From: Diphasiastrum complanatum
Lineage: Eukaryota; Streptophyta; Lycopodiopsida; Lycopodiales; Lycopodiaceae
Reading direction: 5' to 3'
NCBI GenBank assembly: GCA_029204225.1
Contig: CM055113.1
Span: forward strand, 20,109,798-20,173,797
Length of the DNA: 64,000 bases
Below the pieces are notes generated by a model. The model saw nothing but the letters and a program-made list of their open reading frames with translations, searched no databases and was not told the DNA's origin. The translations under genes were made by a program, and so were the position numbers. Each line of letters opens with the position of its first letter. Positions within the stretch are counted from its first letter, which is position 1. This document shows, one piece after another, positions 33,576-44,780 of the stretch.

Positions 33576-33840
33576 GATTTTTTCAGGGCACTGCATGCAA
33601 ATCCACGCAGTGCATTGGCATGAGAGAAGCACGGTTCTCTCACGAGTAGTAGTCTCGCTTCACTAGCGGACAATTGGATCTTTTGATCCTAGACATAAGT
33701 ATCTTCTCGCACGCAGACGAAGCTTCTGTCTGCTTTCGTTTCGATTGCTTTACTAGCATCAGACTTCTTAAGTGTCTCTTCTCTTAGTTACACTATGTGT
33801 ATCATGTTTAGATTATACATCTACAACTAATCAGGGAATT
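33576..33840 (-). repeat. Inverted fragment of the copia-E LTR
   Basis: About 33,590-33,760 is the reverse complement of 11,885-12,010 and its copy at 42,725-42,860 (shared words include CTAGCGGA and GATCCTAGACA). It separates the two hairpin repeat copies. Confidence 0.7.
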
Positions 33841-34336
33841 ACAAGACACATGGTTACAACGGCAAGGCTTAGCCCAAATAGGCTTAGAGTTTTCCTTGAG
33901 TGGAATGGTATGGACTGCTACTTTTTTACAAAGGAAATGGTGGTGCCTCACAGAACGTAATCTGTGGGGCAAATTTCTTTTACATGCACCTTCTGGACGT
34001 TGGAAGGTGCACATAACAAAATTTACTTTTTTTTACATGCACCTTACCTTCCGCCCGGAAGGTGCGTGTAAAAAAAAATTACGTCAAAAAAAAAAATGTA
34101 AAAACAGAATTCACGCAAGGGAAGGGCCTGCTCCTCGGCCCTTCCGCCCGCGGAAGAATGTGCGCCCTCCGGCCTCCGCCCTCGGGCGCACAATCTTCCG
34201 GTATCTATCTAAAAATTTCTTGGGGGGGGGGGGAGGTCCTACTCAAGAGGCCCTTCTACCGCAGAAGAATGTGTAAAAATTTAGCTACTTGTTTATGATT
34301 GGACGCCAGATACATGATTACGAGTTGAAGACCGTC
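33841..34336. repeat. gypsy RT scrap and hairpin-rich repeat, copy 2
   Basis: Positions 33,850-33,970 repeat 33,243-33,357 (gypsy-3 RT start). Positions 33,975-34,200 repeat the hairpin unit, with GGCCCTTCCGCCCGCGGAAG. Positions 34,248-34,336 repeat the unit at 21,758. A 12-bp poly-G run sits at about 34,222. Confidence 0.75.
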
Positions 34337-34375
34337 CTTTGAAATTATATGTCCGAGTACTACCCCATGGGTTAC

Positions 34376-34996
34376 TCAAATTTGACACTTATCAAGGTTT
34401 AGTGAAATTTCAAATCGACGACAACGAATGAAGATTTTCTCCAATGCATCAAGGTGCATAGCCGCTGAGGAATGTACACCCAGATCGTAGAGATAAATCT
34501 CGACAATCCGATGTAACAGGTCTTGGAAAGCCAGTTGCATGGCCCTCTGAAATGTGGAAGGGGCATTGCATAAACCAAAAGGCATGACATTATAAGCATA
34601 AACCTCATTTTCTGTGGCAAAGGCCATTTTATGTTTATCTTCAGGGGCTATTTGAACAAGGAAATAACCGCTGAAAGCTTTAGTTCCTAACATTTCCTCT
34701 AAGATTTGGGTCATTAAAGACAAGGGAAAATGGTCTTTCTTTGTAACCGCATTAAGGTTTTTTAAATCAACACAAATACGAAGTTTTCTGTTTTTCTTGG
34801 GTACAACCACAATGGGTGATACCCAATCAGTATGTTGGACTTCATAAATGAACCCATCATCCAGCAATTTCTTAATATCTTCATTGATTTTCTTGCAATA
34901 GACAGGGTTACATCTGTAAGGTTTAGCCCTAGCAGGCTTAGCGTTGTCTTCTAAAGGAATCATATGAACTGCTACTTCAGGTGAGATTCCTTTCAT
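34376..34996 (-). pseudogene. gypsy-B reverse transcriptase
   Basis: A single 206-residue frame covers the RT fingers and palm: MKGISPEVAVHMIPLEDNAK, FIYEVQHTDWVSPIVVVPKK, LRICVDLKNLNAVTKKDHFP, LEEMLGTKAFSGYFLVQIAP, NVMPFGLCNAPSTFQRAMQ. The catalytic box reads EIYLYDLGVHSS: the first Asp of YLDD is Tyr, so this RT is dead despite its open frame. The upstream frame (34,997-35,392) is separated by one stop only. It also offers the empty site equivalent to the solo LTR insertions of gypsy-3. Confidence 0.95.
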
Positions 34997-35392
34997 TTAT
35001 GTATAGTTCCATGCAAATACATCCATGTATTTGTGAAGTAAAGTTTCTAGATCAAAAAGTTGTTTAAAGGAAAGGTGTGCACCAACATGAACTATTTGAT
35101 CCATCTCCTCGTTAGGATCTTTAAGGTTTAACATAATTGTTTTAGCAGGTCCTTCAAAGAAGTTGGAACTTGGTGTAGGTTCCTGGCGTGCTTGGAGTAA
35201 CTGGATAACAACGTCATCCAGTGTGAAATCTTTAAGCTTTTGTGGAAGATCAAAAGGTGGTTCCACAAAGTTTTCTGGAACTTTGGAAATCATCTGAGCT
35301 GAGGCACTACCGGATGTGGAAGCTTGGTCTGATTGTTTGGTTGCTGCCTCTTTAGACAAGGGCTTAATCGGTTGCTTAAGCTTCTCACACAT
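34997..35392 (-). pseudogene. gypsy-B gag-pol linker upstream of RT
   Basis: Reverse-strand frame of 131 residues: a low-complexity Ser/Ala part (SDQASTSGSASAQ), then IMLNLKDPNEEMDQIVHVGA, the usual segment before plant gypsy RT (DPN..E...I.IG), and LLHKYMDVFAWNYT directly before a stop and the RT frame. The normal protein reads through as DVFAW....MPGI, so the stop is a mutation or a readthrough site. Confidence 0.85.
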
Positions 35393-36580
35393 CTGTTTTT
35401 GACGCTTGGTTAATTTTGTATCAATTATTTTATTTTTTTGTAACCGAGGTTTTTAGGTTTTTGAGTGGGCGGTGTTGTTGCCTCACTTATCATATCAGCA
35501 TCGATTGTATACCAAACTTCGTTTGGATACACGTCCGATGTGTATACTTTGGGCTTGGGCCTATATGCCTGTGTGTTGGGTACTTTGGATGTCAGTTGGA
35601 CATGAGTCTACAAGATGTGTTTGTGCATTTTCTCAAGTGTGTCTATGTTTTTGTGCTCCTAGATCATGTTGTCCTCGTGGAGGTGGTCCTATGAGTGCTA
35701 GTTGTGGTTAATGTTCATGTCTAGATTGTCTGGGTAAGTCTTGTTTATGGACTTGGTTGTTTCATGGTGGATAGTGATGACTTTGGTTTTGTGAAACAAA
35801 CTGTTGTCGAGGAGGTTAATAATGTCCCCCTGACTGGTTGTGAGGCTTGTTCCTTGGGTTATAATAGCAATAAAGAAAGGTATGACCCATAAAGTCACAG
35901 ATGTCACATTTGATCAATGAAGTATTTGGGATCGGTTGGTATGAAGAGCACTCATTGCCAGTGTGTGCGATACGACAGTGAGGGCACCATGTATTCTCTC
36001 GTCTATGGTGGATTTGGCCAGTGGGTAACTGACCTGGCATCGATAGACTTAAGAGTGTTTTGAAACACTTTCGTGAGTTTCTCCATCTGTTGCTAGTGTT
36101 GCTAGTTAAGCAATTCCATTTGTGTTTTCCATAACTATTCTCGTGTTTCCTCATTTGGTTGAGCTTCTTAAACAACACGATGTTCTCTCCGTTCACGTGG
36201 CTCATCGACATCTGAGCCCTCGCCTTCTTCCCGAATGGCATCAGACATGGCTTGTTTCAATGATGTGTATTCATCATTGGAGCAAAGTTCGCATCGTATC
36301 CATGGTGTGAGTCCAACGAGGAGCCAAATGATGAGCAGATATTCTGTTGGTTGTTCTTGGACCTGACTTTTTAATCTTTTAAATCATTCAATGTAGTCAC
36401 ATACTTTATCATCTTTTGTCATTTTGATGTTACTCAACTTGACAAAAGGACTTTTGATCAAGCGAAATGGCTTGAATCGTTTGATAAATGCTTCCTGCAA
36501 GAGTGACTAGTCTCGTTTATCTTCACGATCAAGGTTAAAAACCATTATCATGCTCGATCGATCATGGTCATCGAGAAGAG
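35393..36580 (-). pseudogene. gypsy-B gag C-terminus with zinc knuckles
   Basis: The reverse frame at 36,241-35,816 contains WCPHCRIAHTGNEC (a degenerate knuckle) and CDICDFMGHTFLYC (CX2CX4HX4C), then NPRNKPHNQSGGHY. Between 35,815 and 35,393 the frame is lost in Gly/Gln-rich sequence, and part of it shows no frame at all. Between 36,242 and 36,580 a decayed capsid domain is likely (KSFC-like and KFE-like words) but I cannot place it well. Confidence 0.75.
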
Positions 36581-36961
36581 CTATACCATGGCTTTTGGTG
36601 ATGTCTCGCCATAGACATTGCATTTGTTCTCAAAGACTTGAAGAAATCTTTGAGGGACAGTGTTGTCATCGTACTTAGGTAAATCTAACTTGGGAGTACA
36701 TTTTCCAGTTTGCGAAACATTATTTGCAAAAGCTCTGTTTAAGTGATCTTGTGCATGTGAAGATTCTACAGCATGAAAGTCTAGTCGATCGTATGGAGCT
36801 TCAAAATGCATGGATTCCCATCTGTCAAATGGGTTGGTTGATGGCTCTTGGACTTGGAATTTCATCCTAGAATATCTATTGAATCGAGCCTGTTTGGTAG
36901 ATGGAGAGTCCATCTCTGGTGGATAGTCCTCTGTGGAATTCGGATCGTAAGGACGATCCAT
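36581..36961 (-). pseudogene. gypsy-B gag N-terminus
   Basis: Start MDRPYDPNSTEDYPPEMDSP at 36,961. It continues to PKLDLPKYDDNTVPQRFLQV and FENKCNVYGETSPKAMV, which aligns with gypsy-1 gag PRLELPKYNG..VRFLKIF..CEVYGE at 8,700. This is the start of the capsid domain. The frame ends in decayed sequence at 36,581. Confidence 0.82.
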
Positions 36962-37194
36962 AACAAATCTAGAGTACCTTAGGATTGAGTAAGTAGGCCT
37001 CTTGGACTCTTTGGTAACTTGACTGGTGTGTGTCTGTGTGTTTTTTTTTTTTTAAAATATTAGTCAGAGACGAATAATGTGGTGGTGTCCAAATGGCACA
37101 GTTGTTTTGATTTTTGGTGTTAGGGTTTTGCAATAAATTTGGAAAGAACTGTGGTATTTGGCAAACACTAAGACCTAGTCAAATAATAAAGAAG

Positions 37195-37930
37195 ATGTTG
37201 TTTTGAAGTTGACTTGGTTCAGGTTGGAAGTTGAAGCTCTCGGTTGAAATTTGATAGGGAATCCTCAGTTGAGAATTGATAGAAAGGTCCGGTGGTGAGC
37301 TGAGAGGGCTTCGGTCGAGATCAGATAAAGTACTTCGGTTGAGATCTGATAGAATACGTTGGTTGAGATCTAATAGAGTACTTCGGTTGAGATCCAATAG
37401 AACGCTTCGGTCGAGATCCAACAGAACACTTCAGTCAAGATCTAACAGAATGCTTCGGTCGAGATCTAACAGAACGCTTCGGTCGAGATCCAACAAAATG
37501 CTTCGGTTGAGATCTAACAAAATGCTTCAGTCGAGATCAAGATGGAAGGCTCCGGTCAAGATCTAACAGAAAGCCTCTGGTTGAGATATGATAGAAAGCT
37601 TCGATTGAGATTTGATAGAAAGCTTCCGGTCGAGATCTGACAAGATGTCTCTAGTCAAGATTTGAGAGAAGCCTCCGGTGAGATCTGACAAGATGTCTCC
37701 GGTCGAGATTTGAGAGAAGCCTCCGGTCGAGATTTGATAGGATGTCTTCGATCGAGATTTCACAGGTTGCTTCGGTTGAGACTAGATAGAAAGCTTCCAG
37801 TTGAGATCTTACAGGATGCCTCCAGTCGAGATGTAACTGAAAGGCACCAGTTGAGATGCGACAGAAGGTCTGTGGTCGAGATGTCAATTGAAAGGCTCGG
37901 GTGAAATCTGATCAATGAGCATCGGTTGAG
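37195..37930. repeat. 24-bp minisatellite in the gypsy-B leader
   Basis: The unit CTTCGGTCGAGATCCAACAG plus AACG (24 bp) is repeated in tandem with substitutions. The central part from about 37,330 to 37,530 keeps exact 24-bp spacing and the outer part varies by a few bases. Because 24 is a multiple of 3, both strands are open: forward it reads LRSRSNRT repeats (96 residues, 37,276-37,566), reverse it reads DLNRSTLL repeats. It lies between the primer site and gag, so it is a repeat in an untranslated leader. Confidence 0.92.
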
Positions 37931-38210
37931 GATTAACTCAGGACTTGGCAAGATATTCCTAGTAGCGTTTCGGTCAAGAGTTGGTGTGTAGTTTTAATAG
38001 GTGAATGAAACAAGGTTCCGTCCAGTCCATATGAGAGTCGTGAAGCTCGGCTAGGTAAGGAGCATGAAGCCTCATTCGAAAACAGAGCTATACATCAGTC
38101 GAGACCAAAGTGACGAGCTCGGTAATGATGTGTGTGGGAGACTTCAAAGCGATGGTTTGGCAGCACAGATCGAAAAGGTTTGACGTTGATAAGTGTCTGT
38201 ATAGCTGTGG

Positions 38211-38221
38211 AAATGGCACCA
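38211..38221 (-). promoter_or_regulatory. gypsy-B primer binding site
   Basis: The reverse strand reads TGGTGCCATTT two bases after the LTR end. It resembles the gypsy-4 site TGGTGCCGTTG. Confidence 0.75.
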
Positions 38222-38223
38222 AA

Positions 38224-38915
38224 TGTTCACAGATTTCAGTCGAATCTGTGAACACATTTTTTTCTTCTTACTTCAAGTGGTTACCGCTCTGGAAAACGGG
38301 TGTTTCTGCCTGTTTCCAACAACCAGTTCTTTATAGTCAACTCTTCTTGCTTAGAACGGTTCCTAGGCAGAAGTATATCTCAGTTTGCAACGTGTATTCC
38401 TAGCCTGTCAGTGGGTTGAAATGGTTACGTTCACTCAACTACATGCATTTACAAGCCATGCAACCAATCCTAGCTCAAGTATAGATGAACGTTCTGGAAG
38501 AGAGCAAATCTACAATCTATCTACCAAACTATCTTGGGAAATCAGAGAATAATGCAATAACAAGATTAAGCTACTCAACAAGAAACAAGAAAGCTAACCT
38601 CCTAACAACATTCTACCAGCCCAAGAATCAAGAAACACCCATTTCTTGATGCTTGGAATACCCAAGAACAATCAAGGACATGATTGTCAGTGAATATGCA
38701 AAATCAAATCCACAATCTCAGCCTCTTTTGTTTACCTGCATGCTGAAACTACAAAATCAAGAAACAAGGAAGTTAATCCACATCTACATTCCACAAAGCA
38801 AGAAAGCAAGCAAGAGATCTAATTAATCCACAATCACAAAAGAAATCAGAACATGCTCATAGGAATTTCACTCAAGAAGATTGCCATGAACAAGGAGCTT
38901 CACAATTATCTTTCA
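38224..38915 (-). mobile_element. gypsy-B 5' LTR (outer edge uncertain)
   Basis: The inner edge is TGTTCACAGATT at 38,224 (reverse strand end AATCTGTGAACA). A second copy of AATCTGTGAACA in the opposite direction at 38,243-38,254 makes a perfect 12-bp hairpin at the edge. A reverse-strand TATA box CTATAAAG is near 38,335. The outer boundary must lie before 38,918, where CACTA-like sequence begins. I could not identify a CA end with confidence. Confidence 0.6.
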
Positions 38916-39695
38916 AGGCTTATACCGAGGCCAGATGCCTGGCCCGGCGCTTGAGCTTTCCGCTCTGCCCGCGACTCATTTTAAATTCTATCTTTACAAA
39001 AAAATACTCAAAAAAGGCGCTGGAAATTGCGCATCTTGTTGTAGTGAGAATGAGATATAGACTCATTTGGATTGGCAGATTTGTCGCATGATGATGCGGC
39101 AAATGATAACGAGTAACCACCAAATGAATAAGTGTGACAGTCCAATCTATTTCAACTCATGATATCAATCTGATTGCTCATAGATGCAATCACACTTTAT
39201 TATTTGACTAGTTGACATCAAACAAGAAGTCGACGCTTGTGAGTACACAAATTGTGGTCATGATATTTTTGTGATACATAAATTTCTTTATTCACTTGTG
39301 GATATGGCAACTATTGTTGATAGAAATTGGAATTTAGTGTGTTGATAGACAACAATTTTCAAAAGTGAGATCCATTTACATTCTATAACATACCGTGGTT
39401 TATACCGAGGGGCCTTTTTTCCATCAGTCATGATATTACTCTCGGTGAACAGAGTATTTTGGAATGCTTCTTGGCCTGCCTGACCCTCCCTATAACCCTC
39501 TCTATAACATTCTTTATAACCCTCTGCATAACCCTCCCCATAAATCTTTGAAAAAAATGGTGAAATTTGCAAGGCTTATACCAAGGACAAATGTCGGACT
39601 TGACACTCGAGCATTCCACTCCCTCGCGACTCATTTTAAATTCTCTCTCCACAAAAAATGCTCAAAAAGACGTTGGAAATCGTGTGTCTTGTTGT
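38916..39695 (-). mobile_element. CACTA-like ends, inverted copy
   Basis: Reverse-strand order: terminus CACTACAACAAGACACACGA at 39,695, subterminal TATAACCCTC repeats near 39,480-39,540, a second terminus CACTACAACAAGATGCGCAA at about 39,048, and the GGTATAAGCC word at 38,918-38,930. It is an inverted relative of 17,843-18,605. Both termini point the same way, so they are not a terminal inverted repeat pair. Confidence 0.62.
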
Positions 39696-40167
39696 AGTGT
39701 ATAGACCTGCTAAAAACCACATAATCATAGCGTCATTATTTATTAGTTCAGGATCACACTCTAATCTTAGATGCTTGACCCGTTCAATACACTCTCACAC
39801 CCTTTCTTTCTTTTCCATTTTAATTTTACTTAAAAGTAGGAAAGGATCTTCCAAAAACTTTCTATGTTCAAATGTTGTGATTAGGCTAGCTTTAACCACC
39901 TCTCGATCCATACATTTAGTCTCATCCTGGTTGTAAAGCCAATCTTGTGTTGCTCATGTTAAGGCCATAGGAAATAGCTTAAGTTTATTTTGTGGAAAAA
40001 ACTTCACCATAAACCTCACATGATTTAGAAAAGATTTTGAGAAATCTGACTAGATCATACAACCCATTATACTTTGGTAACTCTAGACGAGGTGATTTTT
40101 TAACAATAACTTGTGGAGCAACAATCGGAGGGTCAGGTAAATCAGGTTCATTATACAAATCAGCCAT
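39695..40167 (-). pseudogene. gypsy-1 gag, D1 copy 2
   Basis: Start MADLYNEPDLPDPPIVAPQV, then SPRLELPKYNGLYDLVRFLK and CEVYGEVF, followed by a frame slip in a poly-T/A run near 40,000. After that, the same WLYNQDETK and FEHRKFLEDPFLLLSKLK sequence as copy 1 is seen. It is cut by the CACTA-like terminus at the same base as copy 1. Confidence 0.75.
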
Positions 40168-40417
40168 TCTTCCAAATCACTTCAAGGAACAATGAGATTG
40201 GATCTAGACTTTTCAATTAACTCCTATCTCTGATCAGATTTGGAAAAAACTTTATCACTTGATTTCAATTAGATTTTGATTTTGAAAAAAAGATCTTGAT
40301 CCTCAACGCTTCTAGAAATAAGAATTTCTCAAAACCAATGGAAAATTGTAACAGAATCTTCCAAAAATTTGACAGTAGCTAGATTTGATAGATCAAAACT
40401 AGAATATGAATTAAAAT

Positions 40418-41715
40418 ATGAGCAACAAGAACAGAGGCTTAACTACTGGAAGGAAAGAAGAACAATCCAGGTGGTTTGAGAAAATGAAGATGCGGATTCA
40501 AAAAGTGAGTGTATACACTAAAGCAACAGTGGATCGACAACCGCATGTGCATGAAAGAAAGAAACTTCTGAAGATGAAGATGATCCCAGGAATGAGTCTG
40601 ATGAGCAAAGTGACAACAACGAAGCGGATGAGCGAAGCGAGGACAATGAGTCAGATGAGCAAAGTGACAATGAAAGTCAAGTCCCAGATCCGAATACAGT
40701 TGTAGGCAACAAATGTCCAATTCAAAATCCGAATCAACTTCCAACAACAGATGGTAAAAGTCAGGATTAGACGGAAGTCAAGATTCAGATCAAGATGTGA
40801 AGATAATTGAACATCCTTTTGAGTTTCACTTCAACCATCAAAGTCCAGAACTTGACCTACATCCATGCCTTAATCTAGTCCATAAACAAGCAACTATGGA
40901 TCGTCAAATTGAGAATATTGCTATGCTCAAAGAAAGTCGATCAAGGCATTCACCAAACTTTCAAAATGGCACCGATATTCCATGGCTTGGAAGTGAGTGG
41001 CTATTTAAAGGATTTGATCTGCAAACCAATTCAATTTAATTTGGGAGCTTGTGAGAATATTTGTTTTTTTTGACAACAATCTAATGGAGTATGAGGTATT
41101 CAACAAGGATATTGTCCACAATGAAGAGATTTCATTATTCCGTACAAATCCAACTTGTATCAATACTTTGGATTATTGTTCAATGCCTCATAGATCCATT
41201 TTACAAGATCTTCAAGTGACTTCAATTGAAGAACCATATTCCTATGAATTCTCTAGAACTCAATTGTCAATATCTAATTCATGCGCTTATCCATAATGCA
41301 TGGATGTGAATAATGACTGGGAATGTTCTCTCAATCAACCAAAACTCTATCGGAAACTGACTTTAAAATATACCAGCAATTTGTATCAGTTTCTTTGGAG
41401 AAGTTTGCATTGCTCAGTGGATACTAACTCGGTGAATCTTTTATTGAGTAATGTCAACAATGATTGTTCATCAATGGTTATTTAGAATAATCGAAACATC
41501 AAATCTTTGGTTCAGCTTTGGAATGTATTTTTACTATTTGGGATTGTTGCTTCAACGATTTATATGGGCAACTGCAAATTTTATATTTCAAAACGAGAGT
41601 CGATTTTTGAGGTCAATCAGGTCAATTATTCACAATCACCTATGAATGAGGTATTGACCAAATTAATCAGACAAGCATCTTTATTTTGAGGACAAAAATG
41701 TTTAATTAGGGGGAG
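40418..41715 (+). pseudogene. gypsy-2 3' ORF region, D1 copy 2
   Basis: It matches 9,060-10,870 but lacks about 515 bp after GAGGTATTGACCAAATT (41,664). Frames are shorter than in copy 1 (the 143-residue frame is split by a deletion at 40,965 and a T-run indel at 41,065). The polypurine tract AGGGGGAG lies at 41,708-41,715. Confidence 0.6.
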
Positions 41716-42513
41716 TGTCATGTACTTTTAGTACATCCATGCTTATACATGCAAGATAATATCCAATGTAAAGCTTTGTAGGCCCAAAAGGAGCCATTAG
41801 CCTTAAGAACAAGGCGGTTCTCTCTTTAGGCCCTCCAAAGTAATTAATAAGGATAATAGGCCAATAAGGGCCCAATGTAGTTTAAATAATACTTAACAAG
41901 GGATAACTATCCCTCAAGATAGTTATGTTTAGTTAAGTAAGACATCAATTTGTGAATCTTTTGGCTCATTTGTAGGTGAGAGCTTCTTGCTTCCTCCTTG
42001 TGAATATGAGCTATGGGAATTTCCTTTGTTAGGTCTCATGTGCCCTATCCACATGAATTCATGCACATTTTCCATTGATTGTACTATTTCTTTCATTGCT
42101 AATGTGATTCAATGATGATCTGCATCTTTGTAGCTTTCTATGGACATGCTATCTTGATTGTCTTCTTGAAGAAACAAAACGTTTCTAATTACAAAGCCTT
42201 GCTAGCCTTCAGTCCTCAGCCCAACGAAGACATTCGCGAACTCGAAGATCTGGAGACACGAAGCACAAAAAGTTTCTTGAACACGAAAGTCAAAGGAAAC
42301 AAAGAAGAACAGTTTACGAAGACGGAAGTCAAAGGAGACGAAGACGAACGAATAGTGAACACGAAAGATCCAGAACGAGATTCCTTTGCGGTCCAGTACG
42401 AGAGAAAGGCATACGAGCAAAATGAAACCCGTTTTGCCCTCACACTCCAAAGAGTACCAGCTAAGATCACGCAAGTACCCAGAAGTATAGAGATCTGATC
42501 TGATGACATGACA
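41716..42513 (+). mobile_element. gypsy-2 3' LTR, D1 copy 2
   Basis: 798 bp, TGTCATG..CATGACA, same length as copy 1. It contains the 128-residue frame at 42,112-42,498, nearly identical to the one in copy 1. Confidence 0.85.
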
Positions 42514-43204
42514 TCAGCAGATACTTCCTAGGCCGTGGCTAATCTGCCACTCTTGTAACTTCTTGACTACTTGCTTAATCACTCTAATCTTTGATTTACA
42601 TAGAGCGACCATGCTTACTGGATGATACTTGACATATAGATCAACATAATACACACAATGTAACAACAAAACAGTCTGATGCTAGTAAGCAATCAAGACA
42701 AAAAATACAAAATTCTTGTCCGCCTGCGTGCGAAGACAATTCTATCTAGGATCAGAAGATCCAACTGTTCGCTAGTAAAGCGAGACGATTACTCATGAGA
42801 GAACCGCGTTTCTCTCACGCCAATGCACTGCGTGGGTATGCACGTAGTGCTCAAAGAATCAGAGAAGAAAATCAATAGATGATATTGTAGCCTTCGCACA
42901 CATATCAATTTGTGTTGTGTCTGATCTCGAATGCAAATGTTTCTGCTATTAATCACGTGTCTGAGTTTCTTCTTGTTCATTCTGAATTTCGCACTTTGGT
43001 GGAAACTATGGTGAATGCTATATTAATTTTATGAACGTAGATCAATAGTGATTGACTACACTCTGGAGGACTGTAGGAGTGATTCAGCTGAGAGTGTCCA
43101 GTGATCGCATCTGAACTCCATCCGAGACGAAGAGAGTCGTGCTTGATTCGCCTTTGCGAAAGTTTCGCGGATCCGACGAATTCATCAGTCATCATTTTCA
43201 ATAG
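42514..43204 (+). mobile_element. copia-E LTR/upstream region, D1 copy 2
   Basis: Matches 11,669-12,346, with an extra GAACGTAGATCAATA near 43,033 that copy 1 lacks. It ends ATTTTCAATAG before the primer-site word at 43,205. Confidence 0.6.
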
Positions 43205-43316
43205 TGGTATCAGATCCCACCCTGTCATACTCTGACATAGCCGAGAACCTATCAGATCCAGGAGGCCAAGCATTTAGACAATCAACCATCAACAAGGAAA
43301 CAGACTTCAAGAAGCA

Positions 43317-44038
43317 ATGGTCTCAATCAGCAGCATGCAGAGCAAGATCTGCACGATACTTGATTCTTCAGGATCTAACTTTCTAGCCTGGAAAGTTAAA
43401 ACATCTTTGATACTCAAGGGAAAAGGACTCTTCCCCTGGGTGGATGGCACAGAAGAAATGCCTATGACAACATGCAAGGAGCTACGTGAATGGAAGGAGA
43501 AAAACGACAAGGCAGTAGCCTTGCTATCATCTTCCATCGAAGATAGCCTCACACTTGACCTGGCTACACTCTCCAAGGCTAAGGAGATGTGGGATGCATT
43601 ACTCACTAGATTTTAAATGAAATCAAGAAGTCATATCATGATGCTGGAAGATCAGATGACGAATTTGTAGTGGGATGGAAAAGACCTCACCTCTTTCGTA
43701 AGAAAGATGAAGAGACAATTTCTATCGCTACATAACTCTGGAGCAGAGAATGTAGTGTCAGCTGAGAAGCAGCTCATGGACCTGTTGAGAGCCTTACTCA
43801 GATCATTCCATATGACAAGAACCCTGCTCAAAAAAAATCCCGCCATGAACCTCGAAAAGGCGATTGTCGAGATTCGAGAGGAAGTCATGGGCAGAGAACA
43901 TCTGGATCACAAAGATGGTTCTGACCAGGCCCTCTACGGCAACAAAGAAAAATCAAAGAAGCAATTTAAGTCTAAGAGGGAGTCCAATCAGAGGCAGGAT
44001 CGTGATCAACAAGCAGAGGGAACAAGCAAGGGCAACTG
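43317..44038 (+). pseudogene. copia-E gag N-terminal two thirds, D1 copy 2
   Basis: Start MVSISSMQSKICTILDSSGS, then FLAWKVKTSLILKGKGLFPW and KAVALLSSSIEDSLTLDLAT and KEMWDALLTRF, the standard capsid region of copia gag (UBN2). A TAA occurs right after LLTRF, and another frame carries VRKMKRQFLSLHNSGAENV and EKAIVEIREEVMGREH. It ends at SKGNC, where the copia-A2 LTR begins at 44,039. The missing knuckle part is represented by 17,706-17,842. Confidence 0.88.
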
Positions 44039-44768
44039 TGTGAAGATTATTAAAATATTATCTTCCTATCTCGAGTTTGGGGTCATGTCCATGGTGATTT
44101 TCACTAAAATTCATGTTGTACATAAAAGGAGTTTGAATTGAGCACATATCCTTCTAGTGTAGTTCGGATTTGAGTTAGATAGGCTCAATTATGATGACAT
44201 GCAGATGTTTAGATAGCATGCAAAGTTTTACTGTATGCATGCAAGCCACATGCAATTAGTGCATGCAACATGCAAAGTAGTTTATGTGATCTACACATGT
44301 CTAGGCAATTTTATGAGTTGACATGCAGTACATGCAACATCCATGCATGCAGTTACACATGTGGATCTCTGGTAGGTGAATTAGTTCAGTTAAGTGGACT
44401 TTCCATGCAACTCCACTATAGGAATTCGAGTCTCTCTCATGTAGGGAAAGCTGAGCATGTTTTGCCATATTGTGAATATTGAGATTTTGGTGTTTTGGAC
44501 CCATTCTCTCTCTACCCAAGTTTTCTATGCTTGATTTTCTCTCTCTACCCGAGAGCAGCCTCTTTTTCCCATACTGAACACTTAGAATTATTTCTGACAT
44601 TCATTTCTCATAGTGAAGAGTTAGATTTTTTCATCAAATGTATGTCATTGTGCTCTTGTCTTAGATTTTTCAAGCATACTGTTCTTTGATCAATCTTGTG
44701 CAGTCACAACACCTCAGTAAGATCATGTAGGGTGTGTAATGAAGTTCACACGTGCTAAAAGCTTCACA
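44039..44768 (+). mobile_element. copia-A2 5' LTR
   Basis: 730-bp LTR, TGTGAAG..CTTCACA, followed at once by the primer site TGGTATCAGAGC (44,769-44,780). The left flank is copia-E gag ending CAACTG, which matches the ACTGG right flank of copia-A1 if one base is lost. Confidence 0.95.
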
Positions 44769-44780
44769 TGGTATCAGAGC
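44769..44780 (+). promoter_or_regulatory. copia-A2 primer binding site
   Basis: TGGTATCAGAGC adjacent to the LTR end, as in copia-A1. Confidence 0.93.

Noticed and set aside
37276-37566. 96-residue basic frame with LRSRSNRT repeats as a gene
   Set aside because: It is a product of the 24-bp minisatellite, and the other strand is equally open. The position is an untranslated leader of gypsy-B.
38110-38403. 97-residue forward frame near gypsy-B LTR
   Set aside because: It spans the primer site and LTR edge, has no domain, and the sequence is explained by the LTR.
17843-39695. Single large transposon bounded by the inverted CACTA-like blocks at 17.8 and 38.9 kb
   Set aside because: Both blocks contain two termini that point the same way, and the 20 kb between is made of unrelated nested elements. 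No matching target-site duplication was seen.
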